Made by a program: the position numbers and the translations under genes. A DNA stretch of 64,000 nt from Dyadobacter sp. 50-39 (lineage in GTDB: Bacteria > Bacteroidota > Bacteroidia > Cytophagales > Spirosomataceae), in assembly GCA_001898145.1 (NCBI GenBank), contig MKSR01000030.1, positions 1 through 64,000 of the forward strand, read 5' to 3'. Shown here one piece after another: positions 33,303-41,657 of the stretch (within the stretch, counting starts at the first letter, position 1; each line of letters starts with the position of its first letter). Under the pieces are notes generated by a model. It was not told the DNA's origin. It saw only the letters and a list, made by a program, of their open reading frames with translations, and did not search any database.

Positions 33303-33488
33303 CTATTTGTGGTGCATGATCCCGCTGCTGCGGTAACGGCCCCCGCCCCCGGAACCGGATTGTTCCTGATCGCTGAAAGACAAAATGCGGTCACCCGTAA
33401 GGTTAGCGTATGCGAGCCAGGCCAGCAACGCCGCTACATACACAAAATACCACTTCATCGGCAGCAGGTCTTTCAATAGTTCTTTCAT
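33303..33488 (-). CDS. 61-aa single-pass membrane protein
   Basis: It starts at the ATG 33486-33488. A short charged N-terminus (MKELLKDLLPMK) leads to one transmembrane helix (WYFVYVAALLAWLAYANL), then a polar tail with SGSGGGGRYRSSG and His residues at the end. A longer frame exists but has no better start. It lies between the DUF4178 gene (13 bases) and the DUF350 gene (24 bases), so it is clearly part of the operon. It has no recognised family. Confidence 0.65.
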   Translation of the reverse strand: MKELLKDLLPMKWYFVYVAALLAWLAYANLTGDRILSFSDQEQSGSGGGGRYRSSGIMHHK

Positions 33489-33501
33489 GCCTGTCTTATT
33501 T

Positions 33502-35379
33502 TTACGATTTGGCAAATTCGCTGTTAGCCCAGCGTGTGGTTTCAATATAATATCGGGCAATGCCCAATGCCAGCGGTCCGAGGAGGATCAGCAACACGAT
33601 GATCCACACGTTACGGTATGTACCCGCATCGTACACGAGCTTGCCTTTGAACAACTCCACCCGGCTGTAGATGTTCGGATCGCGGCTGGCCGTCATCTGC
33701 AAAAAATAAGTACCGGCGGGTATGCGGGTGAAATGAATCGTCTGTTCCCGGTCACCCTCGGTCCACGACTCTCCGCTGTCCGTGCCGGAGTAAAACTCGA
33801 TGCCCTCCTCTGCGCTATACTCATTGCCGTTCACCGCATTGACCAGCGTTGCATTCAACTCCAACCAGGTGTTGTTGAGCGGCGCGTTGAAATCCAGCTC
33901 CAGACTACCGCTTCTTTTCTCGAGATCGAATTTAGAGGAAATGAAAAACTGCGTGTTCAGCGAGTCCGAGAAAACGTATTCCGAATCAAAAATCAGGCGG
34001 TTGGTATGCGTGCTGCCTGTCAGTATCTGCACCAGCATCGCCAGCAATAATGCAATGCCGCCCGATTTGGCAATCGTTTCCGTATTGACGCGGACCCATG
34101 AGGGTTGTGCGGGCGCAATGCCCACAGTTGGTGGCAGCGCGGTATTGCTCTGCGCGGCAATCACCGCACGCGGCACATATTTTCCACGGAACCAGGTGAT
34201 CCGTTTTTGATGGTCTCGCTCCACGCTCAGTATTTCGGGCGGGGCAATGTAATCCATCGATTCCGTTTTCTCATGCGTTGCAAACACATTGCCCGGAAAT
34301 TCGCCCGAAGCATAGAGAATGCGGTAGTGGTATTTGGAATAGCGTCGGAACTCGTGGTTGTCAAATCGAATGCGGTGCAGGCGGGCATCGCCGGGCCTGG
34401 GTGTATGGCGTGTCTCTTTCAGGTAGGTCCAATGTCCGTCCGACTCGGTCAGGAATGCAAAACCATGCAGCTTGTCGTATAGCGTATATTCATCCCAGTA
34501 GTCGGAACCTGATTCGTTGTCGCATTTACTGGCCAGGCCCACGACCTGGTAATATACATCCTCGAGAATGATGAGCTCCCCGATTGCGAAGCAAAACTCC
34601 TGGTCATGTGTGTGCTGAGTGCCATGCGTCGCATACTGCCGGCCGGAGTACGAATGGCGGGTTTCACATTGGCTGCACACCCAGCTCTGGCTATACGGAT
34701 AGGTGCGTACCGTGTTTTGGGCATGGCAATTGCTGCAAATGAAATGTCTCCCTTGCTGTTCTGTTTCTCGCGTATTAGTTAAAAAGAGCATCTCCGGCAC
34801 CACGTCGTGGCAGGCAAACACAACCGCCACTACCTCGCTGTAAGCCACCAATTCCACCCGCTCGGCACCTGAGGTCGCCTCGATACTATCGAAGCGATAC
34901 GGCAGATCCGGCACAAAAACATTTCCCTCTATCTCGATGAAATGGCTGTCGTTCCTTGCGGTGACGGAGAAATCGCGGTCATCGGGAAGCGTCAGCTGCC
35001 TGCTGTCGGCCCTGAACTTCCTGGCAATCGTTGCCTCCTTGAACGGGAGCGCCTCGCAGACGGCGTACATTCCGTAACCCTCGGCCAGGTGGCGCGTGAT
35101 GCCGTCGTTGCATTCAAGCGTCCAGTAGTTGTATGCCAGGTCCTCAAAAAGCACGCGCAGCCTGCCGGTCACGGTAAACGCAACATCCTTCCAATTCCCG
35201 GATGTGCCGGGCTGGATGACGTCCGACGCGCCAATGACCGGGCCTATCCGGGCCTCCGTCAGCTCGTCGGACGAGCGGTACCACACTTTCTGACACCCGC
35301 AAACAGCGAGGTTGTTGTCCCCCTGGAAGTACACGGGTTTGCCACAGGACGGGCAGAGCGCTAGTTTGCTTGAACCCAT
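33502..35379 (-). CDS. DUF4178 protein with zinc ribbons and two C-terminal membrane helices
   Basis: A 625-residue protein that begins with a small Cys cluster (Cys9, Cys12, Cys27, Cys29). A DUF4178 domain follows (about 40-115, GPVIGASDVIQPGTSG...), then a second zinc-ribbon-like CxxC pair (ICSNC ... VCSQC, about 210-245) and a second DUF4178-like domain (about 260-340, EDVYYQVVGLAS). The C-terminal part has two transmembrane helices flanking an extracytoplasmic beta domain of about 150 residues. I read it as the cytosolic and membrane scaffold of the operon's system (inference). It lies 2 bases after the speD-like stop. Confidence 0.82.
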   Translation of the reverse strand: MGSSKLALCPSCGKPVYFQGDNNLAVCGCQKVWYRSSDELTEARIGPVIGASDVIQPGTSGNWKDVAFTVTGRLRVLFEDLAYNYWTLECNDGITRHLAEGYGMYAVCEALPFKEATIARKFRADSRQLTLPDDRDFSVTARNDSHFIEIEGNVFVPDLPYRFDSIEATSGAERVELVAYSEVVAVVFACHDVVPEMLFLTNTRETEQQGRHFICSNCHAQNTVRTYPYSQSWVCSQCETRHSYSGRQYATHGTQHTHDQEFCFAIGELIILEDVYYQVVGLASKCDNESGSDYWDEYTLYDKLHGFAFLTESDGHWTYLKETRHTPRPGDARLHRIRFDNHEFRRYSKYHYRILYASGEFPGNVFATHEKTESMDYIAPPEILSVERDHQKRITWFRGKYVPRAVIAAQSNTALPPTVGIAPAQPSWVRVNTETIAKSGGIALLLAMLVQILTGSTHTNRLIFDSEYVFSDSLNTQFFISSKFDLEKRSGSLELDFNAPLNNTWLELNATLVNAVNGNEYSAEEGIEFYSGTDSGESWTEGDREQTIHFTRIPAGTYFLQMTASRDPNIYSRVELFKGKLVYDAGTYRNVWIIVLLILLGPLALGIARYYIETTRWANSEFAKS

Positions 35380-35381
35380 AC

Positions 35382-35792
35382 TTATCGGATGATTTGATGT
35401 TCAGAAACTACCTTCGCCTCAAAATAGGTGGCAATCCGCTCGAAGATGGCGAGCACGGTGCCATTATTAACCCGCTGGAAATTGCTGAGGTATATATCCA
35501 CGTTCACAGTGCCGAATTCCGGCCAGGTATGTACCGAGAGATGGCTTTCGCTAAGACAGACCATGCCCGTGAAACCGCCGGGATTAAAATCATGGTAAAC
35601 TTCACCTAGCTTGCGCAGCCCGTAAGTATCCGTCAACTCGTCGGCCAGGGCCTTAAAGCCTGAATATCCGTCCAATGAGTCTGCTTTATCCGAATGAAGC
35701 GTTGCAATAAGATGCAGTCCGGGGGTATAAGTTTCCAATAGTATCAGGTCTTTGATGGCAGGCAATTTTATAAAAAACCCGGCAATGCGCAA
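35382..35792 (-). CDS. S-adenosylmethionine decarboxylase-like protein (SpeD family) lacking the usual Cys
   Basis: A 136-residue SpeD-family protein. The self-cleavage and pyruvoyl site SESHLSVHTWPE is intact (Glu82-Ser83, His88). The position matching catalytic Cys83 of the Thermotoga enzyme, usually VDVYTCG, is VDIYLSN here, so Ser103 replaces Cys. It should either make decarboxylated SAM with altered chemistry or act on another substrate. The frame opens with TTG at 35790-35792. Further TTG codons at residues 10 and 19 could be the true start, and no ATG is available. First gene of the seven-gene operon. Confidence 0.83.
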   Translation of the reverse strand: MRIAGFFIKLPAIKDLILLETYTPGLHLIATLHSDKADSLDGYSGFKALADELTDTYGLRKLGEVYHDFNPGGFTGMVCLSESHLSVHTWPEFGTVNVDIYLSNFQRVNNGTVLAIFERIATYFEAKVVSEHQIIR

Positions 35793-35962
35793 GGTGTAAC
35801 TTATTTAAATGGTTACTTGCATGCAACCAAAGGGCACATGAAGGTACAGGCTGTATAAGCTGGCAGATTTCGGGACATATTAGGCATCTTATCAAAACAA
35901 AATGAGGCGGTACCGGGTACCGCCTCATTTCAATAGTAAGGAAAACAAATGCTACTTCGTCC
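35793..35962. other. intergenic region with inverted repeats upstream of the speD-like operon
   Basis: GTAAC (35796-35800) and GTTAC (35812-35816) form a short inverted repeat with an 11-bp spacer, followed at once by the palindrome TTGCATGCAA (35817-35826). These lie within 35 bases of the TTG start and could be operators or a leader hairpin affecting initiation. The other half of the region carries the terminator of the efflux operon. Confidence 0.4.
35900..35930 (-). terminator. intrinsic terminator of the czc operon
   Basis: AAATGAGGCGGTA (35900-35912) pairs with TACCGCCTCATTT (35918-35930) around a 5-base loop. On the minus strand a TTTTG run follows. It lies 32 bases beyond the stop of the RND gene. 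Confidence 0.8.
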
Positions 35963-38900
35963 CTAGGTGGCAAGACGGGTCATCCTGCCGTGTTTTTTCC
36001 TGTTGAAAAAAGTGTAAATGATCGGGAAAACGAGCAGCGTCAGGATAGTCGCTGTAACCAGGCCGCCGATCACCACGATGGCCAGTGGCTTCTGCGTTTC
36101 AGAGCCGATACCGGTGGACATGGCTGCTGGCAGCAGGCCAATGGCCGCCATAAGCGCCGTCATCACCACCGGCCTGATCCGCGATTTCACGCCCTGCCGT
36201 ACTGCCTCATCCAGCGGCATTCGGGCAGCCAGGTTTTTATTGAAGACAGAGATCAGGATCACCCCATTCTGTACACAAAGCCCAAACAATGCGATGAAGC
36301 CTACGCCCGCCGATATGCCGAAATTCATATGCGTGACATGCAGCGCGAGGATACCGCCCACCAGCGCGAAGGGCACGTTGGCGAGCACCAGACCGGCATC
36401 CCGGGCATTACCGAACATGATAAACAGCAAAATGAATATCCCTGCAAGGCTTACAGGCACCACTTGCGCCAGTCGGTCGGTGGCACGTACCTGGTTTTCG
36501 AACTCGCCCACCCATTCAACGGAATATCCTTTCGGAAGCTCGGTCAGTTTTTCTTTAACACGCTGCTGCGCTTCGGCGATCGTTCCGCCCAGGTCTCTAC
36601 CACGTACAGAAAATTTAACACCGATAAAACGCTTGTTGTTATCCCTGTAAACAAAAGCCGGGCCGGTGACTTTCCGGATCGTCGCGATCTCCTTCAAGGG
36701 GATTTTACTACCTGTCAGCGCCGGTACCATCAGTTGCTGAATGCTCTGCTCGTCGGCACGGTACTCCTCCTTATAGCGCAGCCTGATATCGAATTTCCTT
36801 TCACCCTCATACAAAATCGAGGCCGTTTTTCCACCGATCGCCATTTCAATCACGGCTTGCGCGTCGGCGGTGCTCACACCATACTGCGCCATTTTGTGGT
36901 CATGGAGTACTACGCTGATCTCGGGTTGACCGATGTTCCGGATCAGGCCCAGGTCTTTAATCCCATCCACATTCCGTACCGCATCCATGGCGATGTTGGC
37001 GTATTTTTCCAGCTCCTGCAAGTCCGAACCGAATATCTTGATGCCGTTACTTGCCTTGTAGCCGGCCACTGCTTCGGCCACATTGTCGACGATAGGCTGC
37101 GAATAGTTGTACAATACGCCCGGATAGTTACCGAGTAATTTGTTCATTTCGTCGGTGAGCTGCTCGACGTTGATTTTTCGCTTCCATTCCTTCTGCGGCA
37201 GCAGATCCACCTGAAACTGGCAGAAATAGAAGCCATTCGGATCGGTCCCGTCATTGGAACGGCCGACCTGGGAGAGCACCTGCTTCACTTCCGGGAAAGT
37301 CTTCAGATCGCGGCGGATGTTCTGCGACATCTTCACACTTTCCGGCAGCGACATGCTCATGGGAAGCTCGGCCGTAACCCACAACGCGCCTTCATTCAAC
37401 TGGGGTAAAAACTCGGTGCCCAGCAACGTGGCCGAAAAAAGGGATAGTCCCAGGAAAGCCGTCGCAGCGACCATGCTGATTTTTTTATGGGTGTAGCACC
37501 ATTCAAAACCTTTTGAAACAGTTTTATCAAAAAAATTGACGACCGGATTGTTCTTCTCGCGCACATTCTTGTTCAGCAGAAAAGAACACAGCACCGGAAC
37601 GAGCGTCAGCGTGTAAAACAAGGCGCCCAGCAAAGCAAAACCGAGCGTATAGGCCAGCGGGCTAAACATTTTGCCTTCCACCTTCTGAAAACTAAAAATG
37701 GGGATCAGCGCGGTAATAATGATGAGTTTGGAAAAGAAAATGGCTTTGCCAAGCTCCCCGCCAGTCTTCTTGATCAGACCTAGTTTGGACAACCGGTTGA
37801 AGCGCTCCATTCCCCGCTTGTGCGCCAGGTGATCCAGCGCGACAAATACCCCTTCCACCATCACCACCGCCCCATCAATAATAATCCCGAAGTCTATCGC
37901 CCCCATCGACAGCAGGTTGGCAGACATTCCTTTGAGATACAGACAGGTAAATGCAAAAAGCAATGCGAGCGGGATGATGATTGACACGATGACCGTCGTT
38001 CGCCAGTCGGCCATGAACAAAAACACGATAACTGTCACAAAAACAATACCTTCCACCAGGTTATGCTTTACCGTATCGGCGCAAAATTCGATCAGATTGT
38101 CGCGGTCGTAGAAAGTGACCATTTTCACATCCGCCGGCAATATTTTCGTGTTCAGTTCGGTGATTTTTTCCTTAATACCCGCCAGAACCTCGCTCGGGTT
38201 CTCCCCTTTCCGCTGCACGACAATGCCTTCTACCACATCGTCCAGGCCATCGAGCCCTACCTGACCTACCCTTGGCAGGTCCGACTCCTTCACGTCCGCC
38301 ACATGCTTCACCAGCACCGGGTAATCTTTCACATACTCGACAATGATATTCTCGATATCTTGCGCAGATTCCAGCAGCCCGATCCCGCGCACAACATAAG
38401 CCTGGCCGTTTTTCTCAATCACATCCCCACCGACATTGATATTACTTTTGGTAACTGCCTCGTACACATCCAGCGGCGTGATATTGTACTTTGCCAATGC
38501 GGTCGGATTCACCTGTACCTCGTAGATTTTTTCCCGCCCGCCGAATGCCACCACGTCGGCAACGCCTGGAACGCTCCGTAGCTGGCGGTCGATCACCCAG
38601 TTCTGCAACGTCAGCAGCTCACGGCTGTCGCGATCCTTGCTTTCAAGGGTATACCTGAAAATTTCCCCCGTCGGACCGTAGGGAGGCTGTACCTCCGGAT
38701 CCACCCCGTCGGGAAGCGACACGGTGCGAAGCTGGTTGTTTACCTGCTGCCTGGCGAAGAAGTCTTCGACGCCATCATCGAAAATGATTTTGATGACCGA
38801 AAGCCCGAACATCGTCACGCTCCTGACGTTCGCTTTCTTCTGCACCGAATTCATGGCGATCTCGACGGGCTGGGTTACAAAGCGTTCGATCTCCTCGGCG

Positions 38901-39079
38901 CTGCGGCCGTTCCATTGCGAAACGATGATGATCTGCGTATTGGTAATATCGGGAAATGCCTCCAGCGGCGTTGCCCGATAGCTCGCCACACCGGCCACCA
39001 CCAGCAAACCGGTGAGGAAAAATATGAAAAAGCGGTTCCTGAGCGAAAAGCCCACGATGCCCCTGATGAATTTGTTCAT
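35963..39079 (-). CDS. czcA: heavy-metal efflux RND transporter, inner-membrane pump (CzcA type)
   Basis: A 1038-residue HME-RND pump starting at the ATG 39077-39079 (the frame extends to 39154 without a reason to use it). It shows the standard 12-TM, two-porter-loop layout. The proton-relay helix near residue 400 reads AIDFGIIIDGAVVMVEG, with the Asp/Asp/Glu pattern of CzcA-like divalent-cation pumps (Zn, Co, Cd, Ni) rather than the monovalent CusA form. It works with the periplasmic adaptor and TolC-type channel encoded just upstream to move metal out of the cell. The leader before it contains the octamer repeat. Confidence 0.93.
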   Translation of the reverse strand: MNKFIRGIVGFSLRNRFFIFFLTGLLVVAGVASYRATPLEAFPDITNTQIIIVSQWNGRSAEEIERFVTQPVEIAMNSVQKKANVRSVTMFGLSVIKIIFDDGVEDFFARQQVNNQLRTVSLPDGVDPEVQPPYGPTGEIFRYTLESKDRDSRELLTLQNWVIDRQLRSVPGVADVVAFGGREKIYEVQVNPTALAKYNITPLDVYEAVTKSNINVGGDVIEKNGQAYVVRGIGLLESAQDIENIIVEYVKDYPVLVKHVADVKESDLPRVGQVGLDGLDDVVEGIVVQRKGENPSEVLAGIKEKITELNTKILPADVKMVTFYDRDNLIEFCADTVKHNLVEGIVFVTVIVFLFMADWRTTVIVSIIIPLALLFAFTCLYLKGMSANLLSMGAIDFGIIIDGAVVMVEGVFVALDHLAHKRGMERFNRLSKLGLIKKTGGELGKAIFFSKLIIITALIPIFSFQKVEGKMFSPLAYTLGFALLGALFYTLTLVPVLCSFLLNKNVREKNNPVVNFFDKTVSKGFEWCYTHKKISMVAATAFLGLSLFSATLLGTEFLPQLNEGALWVTAELPMSMSLPESVKMSQNIRRDLKTFPEVKQVLSQVGRSNDGTDPNGFYFCQFQVDLLPQKEWKRKINVEQLTDEMNKLLGNYPGVLYNYSQPIVDNVAEAVAGYKASNGIKIFGSDLQELEKYANIAMDAVRNVDGIKDLGLIRNIGQPEISVVLHDHKMAQYGVSTADAQAVIEMAIGGKTASILYEGERKFDIRLRYKEEYRADEQSIQQLMVPALTGSKIPLKEIATIRKVTGPAFVYRDNNKRFIGVKFSVRGRDLGGTIAEAQQRVKEKLTELPKGYSVEWVGEFENQVRATDRLAQVVPVSLAGIFILLFIMFGNARDAGLVLANVPFALVGGILALHVTHMNFGISAGVGFIALFGLCVQNGVILISVFNKNLAARMPLDEAVRQGVKSRIRPVVMTALMAAIGLLPAAMSTGIGSETQKPLAIVVIGGLVTATILTLLVFPIIYTFFNRKKHGRMTRLAT

Positions 39080-39089
39080 GATTAGGATT

Positions 39090-39176
39090 TTGAATGATCG
39101 AATTTTGAATGGCCGAATGACTGAATGACCGAATATTTTTATTCCGTCATTCAATCATTCATTCATTCAATCATTG
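39090..39176. repeat. octamer-built palindromic intergenic repeat, copy 2
   Basis: It contains TTGAATGA, TTGAATGG, CTGAATGA and CCGAATA units on the left, a short TTTTTA centre, and ATTCAATC/ATTCATTC units on the right. This gives a long imperfect hairpin diverged from copy 1 (12922-12992). The right arm runs into the stop codon of the adaptor gene at 39171-39173. Inside an operon it could lower or balance expression of the pump relative to the adaptor. Confidence 0.65.
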
Positions 39177-40259
39177 ATTCAGCGCATTGTAGATAAGCAA
39201 CTGGTTATGAGACACGACCGTCTCCCCTTCTGCCAGCCCGCTGCTGATGTAGGCGCGCTTGGACAGGTTTCTGAAAACTTCTACCGGTCGCGCTTCAATT
39301 TTGCTTTTGCTGGTAAATACTACTACCCAGTTCTTGCTCCTGTCAAAAATCACGGCCTGAGAAGGTATCGACTGCATCCGGGCGTTTTCCTCGAAATGGA
39401 GACTTACGGTAGCATGCATTTCAGGTTTAAGCCGGTAGCCTGCATTGGAAAGCTGGATGCGGACTTTCATCGCGCGTGTTTCAGGGTCTAGCACATTGTA
39501 GATCTTATCGACTTTCCCTTTAAATACCTCATCCGGGAAGCTGATTGTCTTGATATCGGCAGCCATACCCGGATAAATCTTGGGAATATCGCTCTCGTGG
39601 ACATTCGCCATCACCCAAACGTCCGAAATCTGCCCGACCGTGAAAAGGCTCTCCGCATTGTCCGAGCGCAGCTGTGTGCCCCGGTTCACATTCTTGTCGA
39701 CGATAAAGCCGTCTATTGGCGACCGGACCACATAACTGGCTGAGTTGGAAACCCCGTAAATAGTAAAAAGTGCCTTTACCCTGTCCAGTTCAGCCTGCGA
39801 TTTATCCACCATTTGCCTGGCTGTGATCACCTCCCGCTCGGCGACGAGTTTGCTCTCGAAAAGGTCCTCTGTGGACGAAAGGTTTTTCTGCGCCATCAGC
39901 AAATCTGATTTTGCTTCGATCATTTGCCTTTCCAGGTCCGCGACCTCCCCCGAGCGGATCGAGGCTAGTTCCTGTCCCTTGCGTACGTGATCGCCGAGCT
40001 CCACCTTCACGTCCTCAACATTCCCTCCTACCAGCGGGAAGACGCGGATCACCCGGTTTTCGTCCGGCACAACTTTGCCGACCAGCGTGAGCTCGTTTCG
40101 TACAGTTTCCGTTCGCACCGTATCGAGGGCAATCTGCCGCATCATCGAATCCGACAGCATGAATGCGGTAGACTCCTCCTGCGGGCGGGCCTGGTCCCGA
40201 CAGGACGTAGTCCACACGGCCACCATTCCGCCCAGAATGGCGATAGCTATTTTTTGCAT
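39171..40259 (-). CDS. czcB: efflux RND periplasmic adaptor (CzcB type)
   Basis: A 362-residue membrane-fusion protein. The N-terminus ends in a lipobox-like TTSC (Cys about 20), suggesting a lipid anchor. Next are a barrel-sandwich (VGKVVPDENRVIRVFPLVGG, then DHVRKGQELASIRSGE), an alpha-hairpin coiled coil (about 110-165, KSDLLMAQKNLSS), a second lipoyl half (SPIDGFIVDKNVNRGTQL) and beta-barrel and membrane-proximal domains. It links the CzcA pump to the outer channel. The start lies 14 bases past the stop of the TolC-type gene. Confidence 0.92.
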   Translation of the reverse strand: MQKIAIAILGGMVAVWTTSCRDQARPQEESTAFMLSDSMMRQIALDTVRTETVRNELTLVGKVVPDENRVIRVFPLVGGNVEDVKVELGDHVRKGQELASIRSGEVADLERQMIEAKSDLLMAQKNLSSTEDLFESKLVAEREVITARQMVDKSQAELDRVKALFTIYGVSNSASYVVRSPIDGFIVDKNVNRGTQLRSDNAESLFTVGQISDVWVMANVHESDIPKIYPGMAADIKTISFPDEVFKGKVDKIYNVLDPETRAMKVRIQLSNAGYRLKPEMHATVSLHFEENARMQSIPSQAVIFDRSKNWVVVFTSKSKIEARPVEVFRNLSKRAYISSGLAEGETVVSHNQLLIYNALNQ

Positions 40260-40273
40260 TGTTTTTAGATGGT

Positions 40274-41524
40274 TTAAAAGCGGAATAATTCCTCCCCGAC
40301 AACGAAATTCAGTTCTTCGTACACTTTGATGCGGTCTGCCTGCAGACGGTTAAATTCCCTGATGCTTTCATTATAAGTTTCAATGAAATCGATGAATTCG
40401 AGGAGGGTGATGTTTCTCTTCTGAAAATTGTCGTAAATGCCCTTGCTGAGCTGAGAAAACGGTTCGGTGAAACTGCCCTCGACGCTCTTGTAGGTATTTT
40501 CGGCCACCGTCACCTTGTTCCAGGCGGCATTCACCTCGTTGAAAATGCTGTTGCGTTTGGCGGATTGCTGCGTTTTGAAGTAACTGATCCCGGTTTTGGC
40601 GGCCCGGATGTTCCCCTGGTTACGGTTAAAAAAAGGCAGATCCATCGAGGCTGAAATCCCAAAATAGTTATTCTGGTAGTTGCTCGCCTGGTCATAAACC
40701 GCTCCGACCTCGATGTTTGGCTTTGCAAGCGCCCTTTGCAGGTTGTAATTCAGTTCAGCCTGCTTAACAGCCGATTCGGCTATTTTCAGGTCTGTGCGCC
40801 GCAACAATGCTAACTCCCTGAGCGCTTCAGGTGTTTGTGTCCCGATGTGGTAGCGTTCCGTTTCCAGGCTGTCGACCACCGGCAGCACATAACTTTCGCT
40901 GTTAAAATAAACCCGCAGGTCCCGCTGGTTTTCAGTGATTTCAAAGAGAATGTTGGCATAGTTGTTCCGCAGTTGGAACAAGAGCGCCTTCAAACGCACC
41001 ACCTCTTTAAGCGACACATTGTTACGCCCATATTCCTTGTCGAATGCCTCCACCGTCGACGCCAATGTGGCGATCTGACCATCCATGAGCTGCAAGGTCT
41101 TACCCAGGAAATAGGTTTCAAAAAAAAGCTGCCGCAAGTCAAATTTCAGCGTGCGGGCCAGTTCGAAAAATTCCAGCTCTGTTTTGCGGGTGGCTTCCAC
41201 ATCCAGCGCCACCTGCCTCCGGCGTTTGCCGGCACGGCTAATGACCTGCTGAAGGCTGATGAATTTCTGCCCTTTACCACCGACATCCAGCCAGCCCCGC
41301 GACGGGTTGAAAGCACTCAATTCGACGCTCAGATTGGGGTTATCCCAAAGCCTGTCCTGAATTTCAGCTGCCTTGGCAATGTCGATCTGGTAACGCTCGG
41401 CGAGCAGGGTCAGGTTGTTTTTTAAAAAGAGACTGTCCGCCTGCCGGACGGTCACACGCAAGGTATCCTGGGCATGAGCAACAATGCTCACACAGGCCAG
41501 TAACCCGATCAGGTAAAATCGCAT
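40274..41524 (-). CDS. czcC: TolC-family outer-membrane efflux channel (CzcC type)
   Basis: A 416-residue protein starting at the ATG 41522-41524 with signal peptide MRFYLIGLLACVSIVAHA. Two outer-membrane efflux protein repeats are visible by their long helices (LRQLFFETYFLGKTLQLMDG, IQ..LRDL-like NEVNAAWNKVTVAENTYKS) and strands (ISASMDLPFFNRNQG). It is the outer-membrane exit of the Czc pump. It lies first in the three-gene operon. Its upstream region shares a 12-bp motif with the response regulator gene. Confidence 0.9.
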   Translation of the reverse strand: MRFYLIGLLACVSIVAHAQDTLRVTVRQADSLFLKNNLTLLAERYQIDIAKAAEIQDRLWDNPNLSVELSAFNPSRGWLDVGGKGQKFISLQQVISRAGKRRRQVALDVEATRKTELEFFELARTLKFDLRQLFFETYFLGKTLQLMDGQIATLASTVEAFDKEYGRNNVSLKEVVRLKALLFQLRNNYANILFEITENQRDLRVYFNSESYVLPVVDSLETERYHIGTQTPEALRELALLRRTDLKIAESAVKQAELNYNLQRALAKPNIEVGAVYDQASNYQNNYFGISASMDLPFFNRNQGNIRAAKTGISYFKTQQSAKRNSIFNEVNAAWNKVTVAENTYKSVEGSFTEPFSQLSKGIYDNFQKRNITLLEFIDFIETYNESIREFNRLQADRIKVYEELNFVVGEELFRF

Positions 41525-41541
41525 AACTCTTGTTTTTGACA

Positions 41542-41553
41542 ATGCAAAGATTG
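41542..41553 (-). promoter_or_regulatory. shared 12-bp motif before czcC, copy 1
   Basis: CAATCTTTGCAT (minus strand, 41553-41542) lies 17 bases before the czcC start. An identical copy lies upstream of the regulator gene (42409-42398). The AATCTTTG core is one mismatch from the -7 consensus TAnnTTTG, so this may be a shared promoter element or a regulator site. Confidence 0.45.
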
Positions 41554-41657
41554 GGAAACGAGCTGTTTCGCGCATTATCAATGCATTTAGAAAATTCTTA
41601 AAAGTAAATTAGAAGAAAATTAAAAAGGCCATTAGGGAGATCCTGAGGCATATTTAC

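Noticed and set aside
35990-37138. Plus-strand frame of 382 codons opposite czcA
   Set aside because: It overlaps the RND pump gene completely. The protein is rich in His, Arg and Gln and has no domain.
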